Source: Strigomonas culicis | Lineage: Eukaryota > Euglenozoa > Kinetoplastea > Trypanosomatida > Trypanosomatidae | Length of the DNA: 11,739 bases | Reading direction: 5' to 3' | Assembly (NCBI GenBank): GCA_000482145.1 | Contig: AUXH01000592.1 | Coordinates: 1-11,739 of the forward strand | In this document: positions 1 to 7,124 of the stretch, piece after piece | How positions within the stretch are numbered: the first letter of the stretch is position 1 | Layout: each line of letters starts with the position of its first letter | Notes under the pieces: model-generated | The model's database searches: none | The model's input: only the letters and a program-made list of their open reading frames with translations | What the model was told of the DNA's origin: nothing | Translations under genes and position numbers: made by a program

Positions 1-1
1 C

Positions 2-445
2 ACCTTCCCCACGCCCGCCGGCGCGCTCAAGAAGGGTGGGTACATCTGCATCAACAGCCGCCCGTGCAAGGTCATTGACCTCTCCGTGTCCAAGACCGGA
101 AAGCACGGTCACGCCAAGGTCAGCATTGTTGCCACCGATATCTTCACCGGCAACCGTCTGGAGGACCAGGCCCCGTCGACTCACAATGTTGAGGTGCCCT
201 TCGTCAAGACGGCGACTTACAGCGTCATCGACATCCAGCCCAACGAGGACCCTTCTCAGCCGGCTCACCTTTCCCTCATGACCGATGAGGGCGACAGCCG
301 CGATGACCTCGACATGCCCCCGGATGCGCCGCTCGCTGCGCAGATCAAGGAGCAGTTTGAGGCTGGCAAGGATGTGCTTGTCGTGGTGGTCTCCGCCATG
401 GGCACTGAGCAGGTGCTGAGCTTCAAGAATGCGGCCAACAACTAA
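2..445 (+). CDS. eIF5A: Eukaryotic translation initiation factor 5A, 3' part (5' end outside window)
   Basis: eIF5A binds the ribosome and promotes peptide-bond formation at stalling sequences such as polyproline; it works only after one lysine is converted to hypusine. The frame is open from base 2, so the gene enters from the left and 147 codons are visible. The hypusine loop reads [10 protein letters not shown], and the modified lysine is encoded at 101-103. The N-terminal SH3-like domain is followed by the OB-fold domain, ending with the typical ...[15 protein letters not shown] stretch and a TAA at 443-445. The OB domain holds a short extra segment (about [10 protein letters not shown], near 241-270) that human and yeast eIF5A lack; I recall a similar insertion in trypanosomatid homologs. 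A GTG at 86 is inside the hypusine loop and is not a start. The missing N terminus should be roughly 20 residues. Identification is secure. Confidence 0.97.
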   Translation, partial: TFPTPAGALKKGGYICINSRPCKVIDLSVSKTGKHGHAKVSIVATDIFTGNRLEDQAPSTHNVEVPFVKTATYSVIDIQPNEDPSQPAHLSLMTDEGDSRDDLDMPPDAPLAAQIKEQFEAGKDVLVVVVSAMGTEQVLSFKNAANN

Positions 446-812
446 GTTGTTGAGTAAGAAAAAGCATATTTTTTTTGGTAAATATTATTTATACTCTCTT
501 TTCAATTTAACTAAAAAAAAGAAGAAAAAGAGAGTGTTTGTGCAGAAGCTGAGAAAACACACGCTATTTTATTTATTGCTTTCCAGAAGAAATCTTAAAC
601 GGTTTACTGCTTTAATAGTGTTTCCTTTCTTCACTCCTCCATTTCTCGTCACTTTTCATTATTATTACTATTGTTAATATTACATTTTTCTCTTTTTTTA
701 AAAAAAAATTGCAAACAGTACGTTGAGAAGAATTATACACACTGCATACATATATTAAATTAAGGTACACCTAGAACAGTTTTCTTTTTTTTCTTTTCCA
801 CCGTAACCAGTA
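446..812. other. Intergenic spacer eIF5A-RAD16 (3' UTR and splice region)
   Basis: This 367-base AT-rich stretch has no credible gene. It begins with the eIF5A 3' UTR, has T- and A-runs around 467-525 and 687-708, and ends in the RAD16 polypyrimidine tract. The 82-codon open frame at 429-677 is low-complexity, starts inside the eIF5A coding sequence and has unbiased codons, so it is not counted. Confidence 0.8.
779..810 (+). promoter_or_regulatory. Predicted spliced-leader acceptor for RAD16
   Basis: A nearly pure T/C tract at 779-799 is followed by the first downstream AG at 809-810 (context AACCAG). Spliced-leader addition there would leave only two genomic bases before the ATG at 813. Earlier AGs at 773-774 and 777-778 lie upstream of this tract, and another T tract at 687-700 followed by AG near 718 could serve as an alternative. 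This is an inference from the trypanosomatid rule of polypyrimidine tract followed by first AG. Confidence 0.5.
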
Positions 813-3800
813 ATGAGTAACTACGTGAAAACAATTGACTTAACAGTTTCGGAAAAGAATGTGTGGAAACCCGCACTAGGGAAGGACCATATCTACAATT
901 ATATCATAGAGAAGTCTCCCACCAACAGAGCGCGCTGCAGAAAGTGTTCTCAACTGATAGACAAGGGGGTGCTGCGATGCGGCCTGCCCATCAAGCACCA
1001 GGCGGGAGACCATGGGTGGATTTCGGCCTGGCAGCACTTGACGTGCACCCGCGTGGAGGAGGGTCAGGAGCATGTGCTCCACAACATCATGAAGGGTTTT
1101 GATAAACTGGATGATGAAATGAAACAGTTTGTCATCAAGCACATCACGTCGACAGAGATGCCGGAACATCTGCAGCCCCTCAACCCCGACGATCTCATCA
1201 AACGTGGCAGGCTGGCGGAAGCGGCTCCACCCACGACTCTACTCCGCGTGTTGTTGCCGTACCAGAAGGAGGGTTTCGGGTGGATGGTGCAGCAGGAGAT
1301 GAGCGAGGTGAAGGGCGGCATCCTCGCGGACGAGATGGGCATGGGAAAAACCATTCAGACCATCACCATGATGCTCGCGCACAAGGTGCCTGGCCCGACG
1401 CTGGTGGTCTGCCCCGTGAGCTCCATGCTGCAGTGGGAGGCGGAGATCAACGAGCACGTGCTGCCGGGCACCCTCTCGGTGCTCGTCGTGTACAAGACGA
1501 CGAAGGTGACGCGGCAGATGATGGAAGACGCGGATGTGGTTCTCACCACATACCCGATGATCGAGCGTGCATGGCGCGAGCTCATCCACAAGATCAAAAT
1601 CCCCTGCCCCTACTGTGGCCTGCTCTTCATTCCGAGACAGCTGATTGTGCATAACAAGTACTTCTGCGGGCCACGCGCGAAGAAGACGCTCAAGCAGCAG
1701 AAGCGCGAGAAGAAGTCGGCGCGGGATAACCGGGTGCAGTCCAAGGCGACCATTCGAAAAGGTCTGCGCACGCTGCACGTCGACGTGGACGAGGAAGATC
1801 TCCCCCTTGCGGTGAAGGCGAAGCGGGAGGACGATGAGGACGAGAAGAAGGAACGAGGCTCTGGCGTGGTTGGACCCATTGGCATGTACCAGGAGCTGAT
1901 GCGGGAGGCGGGCCGCACGGTGCGGAGTCGGTGGGACCCGGTCTGCCAAGAGGACTCCAGCAGCAGCGCAGAAGACGAGGAGGACACGAGCAGTAGCACT
2001 GCCTCGAGCAGCAGCGCCGAGGACGAAGCAGGCGAGGAGGAGGAGGAGGTGGTGGCCGCGCGACAGGCTCAGGAGGAAGCGGCGCGAGCAGAGTTCTGCT
2101 GCCCCGACTGCGGCTTCCAGCGGTTGCGCTACCCCTTCTGCCCCAAGACCGGGCAGCACCACGTTCTCACCGAGGACATGAAGTGTGCCATCGAGAACGA
2201 CACCGGCGGCGATGAGGTGGACCTGCAGAGCTCCGTCTTTCACGCGGTGAAGTGGGCGCGCGTGATTCTGGACGAGGCACACCGCATCAAGGGCCGCACG
2301 ACGAGCACGGCGCGGTCCGCCTTCGCGCTCGACGCAGAGCACCGGTGGTGCCTCACCGGGACCCCGCTGCAGAACCGCGTCGGTGACGTGTACAGCCTGC
2401 TGCGCTTCCTGCGCATCGCGCCCTACGCGCGCTACTACTGCCTCACGGACGGCTGCTCGTGCTCCTCCCTTTCCCACCCCTTCTCCGGTACAAGCCTGCG
2501 GGAGTGCGTCTTCTGTGGCCACGGGCCGCTGCAGCACTACGCCCACTTCAACCGCTATGTGCTGAACCCCATCAACCGCTACGGCTACATTGGCGACGGC
2601 CGTCGCGGCATGATGCTGCTGACGAACGACGTCTTCAGCAAGGCGATGCTGCGGCGCACCAAGGCAGAGCGGGCGGACGACCTGCACCTGCCGTCGCTCA
2701 CCATCGAGCTGCGGCGCATCGAGCTGACCAAGGAGGAGCGGAACTTCTACGAGTCGCTCTACAAGAAGACAACGTCCGAGTTCGACACCTTCGTGACGAA
2801 GGGCACCGTGCTGCACAACTACGCCCACATCTTCCAGCTGCTGAGTCGCCTCCGGCAGGCGCTGGACCACCCGCTGCTCGTCATGCACGGCATGCAGGTC
2901 GGCGCGACCGTGCACGCGGAGGGTGTCTGCGGCATCTGCGGCGAGGGCCTCGAGGGGGAGAGCGTGCTGAAGGTCAGCCCGTGCCACCACCGCTTCCACC
3001 GGCTCTGCCTCAGCCAGTTCCTCGAGAGCGCGCCGGACGCGGAGTACCACTGCCCGACCTGCTTCGTCAAGGTCAACATTGACCTGCGGCAGCTGCGCAT
3101 CGACCTGGACGAGGAGGAGGACGCCGGCATCGCCGCGCTGCCGCCGGAGCTGGAGGAGGAGGACGCCGACGAGGACGGCGTGGCGGCGACGCCGGAGGAG
3201 CCGGTGGCGGGCCACCGCGGCGCGGGGGCGAAGCGCGGGCGGCCCGCCGCGCCGGCGGACGGCGCGAGCAAGAAGACCGCGGCGGTGCTCTCCCGGCTGG
3301 ACACGGGCAAGCCCCTCCACGGCACGAAGCTGGACGCGATCGCGGGCTACATCGCGGGCCTCCCGAAGGACGAGAAGGTGATTGTCTTCTCCCAGTTCGG
3401 CGACATGCTCGACCTCGTGCAGTACTGGCTGCAGCGCCGCTTCATCAAGTCGGTGAAGCTGTGCGGTACCCTCACCCTCACGCAGCGGCAGGCCGTGCTG
3501 CACGCCTTCCTGCACGAGCCGGCGGTGCAGGTGATCCTCATCTCGCTCAAGGCCGGCGGCGAGGGCCTCAACCTGCAGGTGGCCAACCACGTCATCCTCA
3601 CCGACCCGTGGTGGAACCCCGCCGTCGAGATGCAGGCCGTGCAGCGGGCACATCGCATCGGGCAGACACGGCCCGTCCAGGCGGTGCGCTTCGTGACGGC
3701 CAACTCCGTCGAGGAGCGCATGATCGACCTGCAGGATAAGAAGATGCTCGTCTTCGAGGGCACCATCGACGGCAAGATGCAGTCCCTGAGCAAGCTGACC

Positions 3801-3833
3801 AGCGAGGACTTGCAGTTCCTCTTTACACGTTAG
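813..3833 (+). CDS. RAD16: RAD16-type SNF2 ATPase/RING-H2 protein with N-terminal PARP-type zinc finger
   Basis: Yeast Rad16 is the Swi2/Snf2 ATPase and E3-ligase subunit that, with Rad7, drives global-genome nucleotide excision repair in the nucleus. This 1006-residue protein has, in order: a PARP-type zinc finger (about 28-80; C42, C45, H75, C78); the Q-motif-like segment LLPYQKEGFGWM (147-158); Walker A DEMGMGKT (173-180); a large insertion with a C2HC cluster (C265, C268, H280, C285), an acidic Ser-rich stretch (379-417) and a second Cys/His cluster (C430, C433, C443, H449); DEAH box (487-490); motif III LTGTPLQN (514-521); a Rad16-like Cys-rich segment followed by LRRTKAERADDLHLP; RING-H2 (C706, C709, C724, H726, H729, C732, C747, C750); an AT-hook-like RGRP (808-811); and the C-terminal helicase lobe with SLKAGGEGLNL (from 911) and QRAHRIGQ (944-951). 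The Cys-rich segment, the LRRTKAERADD block and the RING favour RAD16 over RAD5/HLTF. The start at 813 is the first ATG after the predicted acceptor. Codon GC rises strongly from 5' to 3'. Confidence 0.93.
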   Translation: MSNYVKTIDLTVSEKNVWKPALGKDHIYNYIIEKSPTNRARCRKCSQLIDKGVLRCGLPIKHQAGDHGWISAWQHLTCTRVEEGQEHVLHNIMKGFDKLDDEMKQFVIKHITSTEMPEHLQPLNPDDLIKRGRLAEAAPPTTLLRVLLPYQKEGFGWMVQQEMSEVKGGILADEMGMGKTIQTITMMLAHKVPGPTLVVCPVSSMLQWEAEINEHVLPGTLSVLVVYKTTKVTRQMMEDADVVLTTYPMIERAWRELIHKIKIPCPYCGLLFIPRQLIVHNKYFCGPRAKKTLKQQKREKKSARDNRVQSKATIRKGLRTLHVDVDEEDLPLAVKAKREDDEDEKKERGSGVVGPIGMYQELMREAGRTVRSRWDPVCQEDSSSSAEDEEDTSSSTASSSSAEDEAGEEEEEVVAARQAQEEAARAEFCCPDCGFQRLRYPFCPKTGQHHVLTEDMKCAIENDTGGDEVDLQSSVFHAVKWARVILDEAHRIKGRTTSTARSAFALDAEHRWCLTGTPLQNRVGDVYSLLRFLRIAPYARYYCLTDGCSCSSLSHPFSGTSLRECVFCGHGPLQHYAHFNRYVLNPINRYGYIGDGRRGMMLLTNDVFSKAMLRRTKAERADDLHLPSLTIELRRIELTKEERNFYESLYKKTTSEFDTFVTKGTVLHNYAHIFQLLSRLRQALDHPLLVMHGMQVGATVHAEGVCGICGEGLEGESVLKVSPCHHRFHRLCLSQFLESAPDAEYHCPTCFVKVNIDLRQLRIDLDEEEDAGIAALPPELEEEDADEDGVAATPEEPVAGHRGAGAKRGRPAAPADGASKKTAAVLSRLDTGKPLHGTKLDAIAGYIAGLPKDEKVIVFSQFGDMLDLVQYWLQRRFIKSVKLCGTLTLTQRQAVLHAFLHEPAVQVILISLKAGGEGLNLQVANHVILTDPWWNPAVEMQAVQRAHRIGQTRPVQAVRFVTANSVEERMIDLQDKKMLVFEGTIDGKMQSLSKLTSEDLQFLFTR

Positions 3834-3852
3834 CATCTCGTGGGACAGCATC

Positions 3853-3882
3853 TTTTTTTTTTTTGCTGTTGTTGTTGTTGTT
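3853..3882 (+). repeat. T12 run plus (GTT)5 microsatellite in RAD16 3' UTR
   Basis: Twelve T's, then GCT, then five GTT units, about 20 bases after the RAD16 stop. A similar T-run/(GTT)n composite stands before the SKP1-like gene at 7043-7079, so the motif occurs twice in this window in different positions relative to genes. Confidence 0.85.
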
Positions 3883-4130
3883 ATTGTTTTATTCTCCATA
3901 CTCTTCGTCTCGTACGCTTACCCCGAACTGGGCGAGCAGGCAGGCACAAAACACGCCATCCATGGCAGTGTCTTCTCTTCTGTGGTTGATGCTTACTGTC
4001 GTTATTATAGTTCGTCATGATTTAAGCGAATGACTCTAACTGTGTATACATCTATATCTGTGTATGTGTATGTGTATGAAGAATAAAGATGTCTTTTGGT
4101 TCATTGGCATGGATAACCTTCGATTCATTT

Positions 4131-4176
4131 CTGTTACTCCTCTCTCTCCCTGTCTCTCTTTTTCTTCCCTCTCCAG
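4131..4176 (+). promoter_or_regulatory. Strong polypyrimidine tract and AG, candidate spliced-leader acceptor for PP2C
   Basis: About 40 bases of almost uninterrupted C/T end in CCAG at 4173-4176. Use of this site would give a leader of about 320 bases with no upstream ATG before 4500. A weaker alternative is the T/C tract at 4439-4452 followed by AG at 4463-4464 and 4466-4467, giving a leader of about 35 bases. Both place the same ATG first, so the protein start does not depend on the choice. Confidence 0.5.
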
Positions 4177-4499
4177 CTATAATACTGCGCGTGTGTGCAT
4201 TATTTTTTGTGTTTTTAGTCGCCGTGGTCGTTGTTTTTAGTTTTTAGCGGTTGCATTTCTTGCTTTTAGCGCCAGTGAATACTTGCATTTTTCTTTCCCA
4301 GTTAAGGTTATCACTCGCAGCTCAACAAGCATATCCAGCACACCTTCAAACTACATCTTTTTTTTTCATATATCCTTCAGTTCATTATTCCACTATACAG
4401 TCTTTGGAAATAAAAGGAAAACAAAAAGGAAAGTACGTTTCTCTCTCTACCTTGTACAACATAGCAGCTTTTCTTTCTACAACTCTCTCTCTCTCCACC

Positions 4500-5750
4500 A
4501 TGGGTATCCCTCTTCCTAAGCCCGTGCTCACGCAAATGCAGGAGCGGTACGGCAACCCCATCTTCCGCTGTGGCTCTAGCTGTGTCAACGGCTACCGCGA
4601 GAGCATGGAGGATGCGCACCTCGTCTACCTGCAGCCCCACTGGGGCTACTTCGGCGTCTTTGATGGCCACGTGAACGACCAGTGCTCCATGCACCTCGAG
4701 GGCGCCTGGCGCGCGGCGCTGGACAAGGAGCGCAGCGCCATTCCCATCACGGACAACCGGCTGAAGGAGATCGCGCTACAGATCGACCAGGAGTGGATGG
4801 ACTCGGGCCGCGAGGGCGGCAGCACCGGCACCTTCTTCATCGCGCTGAAGGAGGGCCAGAAGGTGAAGCTGCAGGTCGGCAACGTCGGCGACTCGCGCGT
4901 CATCGCGTGCATCAAGGGCGAGTGCGTGCCGCTGACGGAGGACCACAAGCCAACGAACGAGGGGGAGCGTATCCGCATCGAGGAGTGCGGCGGCCGCGTC
5001 GAGAACGGCCGCGTGGACGGCAGCTTAGCAGTCAGCCGCGCCTTCGGCGATCGCGACTACAAGACGAACGCGTCGGGCGGCCAGCTGGAGCAGAAGGTGA
5101 TCGCCCTCGCCGACGTGACGCACGCGGAGGTCACCTTCGGCTCGGACGACTTTGCCATCCTCTGCTGCGACGGCGTCTTCGAGGGCAACTTCTCCAACGA
5201 GGAGGTGGTGGAGTTCATCAAGGCGGAGCTGAAGGTGAACAACGACCTCGCGGAGGTGGCCGGCAAGGTGTGCAACGAGGCCATCGAGCGCGGCAGCCGC
5301 GACAACATCTCGTGTGTGATCGTGCGGTTCACGCCCGGCGAGGACTATAGCAAGGACCCCCACCTCACCCTCGTGCCGGGGCCCTTTAGCGCGCCTCGCA
5401 ACGGCGGCTTCCGCAAGGTCTACGAGAACATGGCGACCAAGGGCGGCAGCACCGTCGGCGCTGTGTTAGAGAAGCGCTACAACACGCTCAAGGCCCTCCC
5501 GGCGAAGACCCCGGAGGAGGAGGAGGAGCTGGACACCTTCGGCGACGGCCCCGCGGCCAACCTGGCGGTCGGTAGCGAGGCGCGTATCAAGTGGTTCAGC
5601 GACTTCTTCCAGGACCTCTGCTCCGCCCAGGCGGCTGGCTCCCAGAACGAGAACATGGAGCGCTTCCAGTACCTCCAGCAGCACGTAGGGCTTCCCATCT
5701 CCCTGCTCATGTCGCTGATGAGCGAACAGGAGCAGCAGCCGCCACAGTAG
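4500..5750 (+). CDS. PP2C/PPM-family serine/threonine protein phosphatase
   Basis: PPM phosphatases are Mn/Mg-dependent enzymes that remove phosphate from Ser/Thr residues. This 416-residue protein has the full motif set: RESMEDAH (33-40), FGVFDGH (51-57), GGSTGTF (106-112), NVGDSR (128-133), TEDHKP, GGRVENGRVDG, LAVSRAFGD (176-184), CCDGVF (metal ligand D224) and RDNIS (metal ligand D268). R33 and D38, D55, D224 and D268 match the phosphate- and metal-binding residues of the family, so it should be active. After the core, about 130 residues form an extension rich in Glu (EEEEE) and Gln near the end, similar in plan to Leishmania PP2C. The start at 4500 has a good context (CCACCATGG) and no ATG precedes it after either predicted acceptor. 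The frame stays open upstream to 4251, but only by T/C-rich leader. G2 is present, but position 6 is Pro, so N-myristoylation is doubtful. Substrates are unknown. Confidence 0.95.
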   Translation: MGIPLPKPVLTQMQERYGNPIFRCGSSCVNGYRESMEDAHLVYLQPHWGYFGVFDGHVNDQCSMHLEGAWRAALDKERSAIPITDNRLKEIALQIDQEWMDSGREGGSTGTFFIALKEGQKVKLQVGNVGDSRVIACIKGECVPLTEDHKPTNEGERIRIEECGGRVENGRVDGSLAVSRAFGDRDYKTNASGGQLEQKVIALADVTHAEVTFGSDDFAILCCDGVFEGNFSNEEVVEFIKAELKVNNDLAEVAGKVCNEAIERGSRDNISCVIVRFTPGEDYSKDPHLTLVPGPFSAPRNGGFRKVYENMATKGGSTVGAVLEKRYNTLKALPAKTPEEEEELDTFGDGPAANLAVGSEARIKWFSDFFQDLCSAQAAGSQNENMERFQYLQQHVGLPISLLMSLMSEQEQQPPQ

Positions 5751-5803
5751 TAGGGCGGCGGACGCGATAGAACAGGCACCAGAGAGCCACATATGTGAAA
5801 GAA

Positions 5804-5823
5804 GAAAGAAAGAAAGAAAGAAA
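5804..5823 (+). repeat. (GAAA)5 tetranucleotide repeat
   Basis: Five perfect GAAA units in the presumed 3' UTR of PP2C, with imperfect units on both sides (from 5797 to about 5827). They lie at the left edge of a purine-rich block of roughly 180 bases. Confidence 0.85.
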
Positions 5824-7042
5824 TAAAGAACAAACAACTAACGAAATAAAAACAAGAAAATAACATTAGAATAGAAGAAAAATACACATGCAGTGTAAAA
5901 AAAAAAAAGCAGGAGAAATAAATGATAAAGGAAGAGAAAACAAGCTAACGAAAAAAAAAAGAGAGAGAGAACGAGGAATCAAAGATACACCGACACACAT
6001 GAATCATATAACAGAGCGTCAGTACTCGTTCCCTCTCTTTTTTGTTTTTGAGTTTGTTTTTCTCTTCCTTTCCTTTTGCCTACAGAGTTGGGATACTTGA
6101 TGGTTCGACATTTCTCTCTTTTCTTTTTTTTTCTTCTTCTTGTGTTTCCTTCCCCTTTTATAGCGTTCTGTCTCCATCTGGAAGGCATTCATCATTATAT
6201 ATATATATACGTACCTTTATATAAATACATGGCCTTTTCTTCTTTTTTATCTTTCCCACTTTCGTTTGTTTCTATATACAGATGTTTTTTATCAGAAAAA
6301 AAAAAACAATGGTATTTTTTTTTTGTTTCCCTCCGTGATGGTATTAACGTCAAAGCAGCATACATTCGTTGGGAGCAGAGGAAAAATAACCAAGAATGAT
6401 TGACAAAAAATATATTTTGAAAGAAAAAAAAACTAAAAAAAAGAACATATACAAAAGTTGAATAAACAAAAATAAAAACGTCAAGGCGGTGAAAATAAGA
6501 ATAAAATGTAATAGAATAATAAATCTAAAAAAAAATAATAGTGAAAAATAGAGAAGGAACAAATAAAGACAAAAGAACATTATTTTTTTTTGTGCTGACA
6601 GCATAATTAAGCAGCGCACAAAGGATCAAAGTGTTGCATCTAAAGTGAGGGGACAAATGATTCTTCTTCCCTTTTTTTTCTGAATTGAAAAAAAAAACGT
6701 GTCTTAACCCTAAGTACATTTGTTTCTTTATTATTATTATCATTCATTTCTTCTTCTTCTTCAAGTATTAATGAAGTATAAAAACACCTCAAATTGACAA
6801 CCCTTTCGACATGTGCGGATGCAGCGGTTTGTGTACGCATACACGTGGAGAGTGTTTGATATGTCTTTCTCTGTTATTGCTGCGTTGCACGCCTTTTTTC
6901 GCCTACCATCAATGACCCCCCCTCCCCGTTGCCTCTCTCTTCTTGTTGTCGCCGCGTTGAAGCAGTTCTTCCACGGCAATAGAAAAGGGAAAACAGATCC
7001 GCCGGAAAAAATAAAAATCAAAAGGCGCTTCCGTTGGTGTCG

Positions 7043-7109
7043 TTTTTTTTTTATTTTTGTTGTTGTTGTTGTTGTTGTTGCTGTCGACACTGTGCACTCG
7101 TCCCTCCAG
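7043..7109 (+). promoter_or_regulatory. T tract + (GTT)7 + CAG: predicted spliced-leader acceptor for the SKP1-like gene
   Basis: A T-rich tract (7043-7058) runs straight into seven GTT units (7059-7079) and then a C/T-rich stretch ending in CCAG at 7106-7109. No AG lies between the T tract and 7108, so this is the first acceptor. Addition at 7110 gives a 15-base genomic leader and makes the ATG at 7125 the first start codon, which excludes the open frame upstream from the protein. Confidence 0.6.
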
Positions 7110-7124
7110 CCCACCGTCGGTGCG

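Larger units (their letters stand above)
3834..4499. other. Intergenic spacer RAD16-PP2C
   Basis: This stretch holds the 3' UTR of RAD16 and the 5' leader of the phosphatase gene. It contains a 12-T run (3853-3864) followed by five GTT units (3868-3882), a short GTGTAT repeat near 4060-4077, a long T/C tract at 4137-4174 and several TTTTAG copies between 4209 and 4270. There is no ATG between 4177 and 4499. I see no gene on either strand. Confidence 0.8.
5751..7124. other. Long low-complexity intergenic spacer PP2C-SKP1-like
   Basis: At 1374 bases this is the longest gap. It alternates purine-rich blocks on the + strand (about 5797-5975 and 6403-6590) with pyrimidine-rich blocks (about 6027-6180, 6221-6290, 6720-6765). 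It includes a GAAA microsatellite, a TA repeat at about 6196-6209 and many A- or T-runs. Open frames inside it on either strand encode only Phe/Leu/Lys/Arg-rich low-complexity sequence and show none of the GC-rich third positions of the true genes. I see no tRNA or other RNA gene. Confidence 0.75.

Noticed and set aside
429..677. 82-codon + frame after eIF5A
   Set aside because: It overlaps the eIF5A end in another frame and translates T- and A-runs; codon use is unlike the real genes.
1239..3899. Large minus-strand open frame of 886 codons opposite RAD16
   Set aside because: It is the mirror of a GC-rich coding sequence with G/C third positions, which removes stops on the opposite strand. 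Its product is His/Leu/Arg/Val-rich and shows no domain, while the + frame has a complete RAD16 motif set.
4251..4499. N-terminal extension of PP2C in the same frame
   Set aside because: It begins at TTG, has no ATG, and translates T/C-rich leader into low-complexity sequence. PP2C proteins begin near the ATG at 4500.
4500..4520. N-myristoylation of PP2C (starts MGIPLP)
   Set aside because: Glycine 2 is present but position 6 is Pro rather than Ser/Thr/Cys, and Pro at position 4 is unfavourable, so I do not claim it.
6350..6619. Minus-strand frame rich in Phe/Leu that looks like a membrane protein
   Set aside because: It is the reverse of an A-rich block; composition alone explains the apparent transmembrane character.
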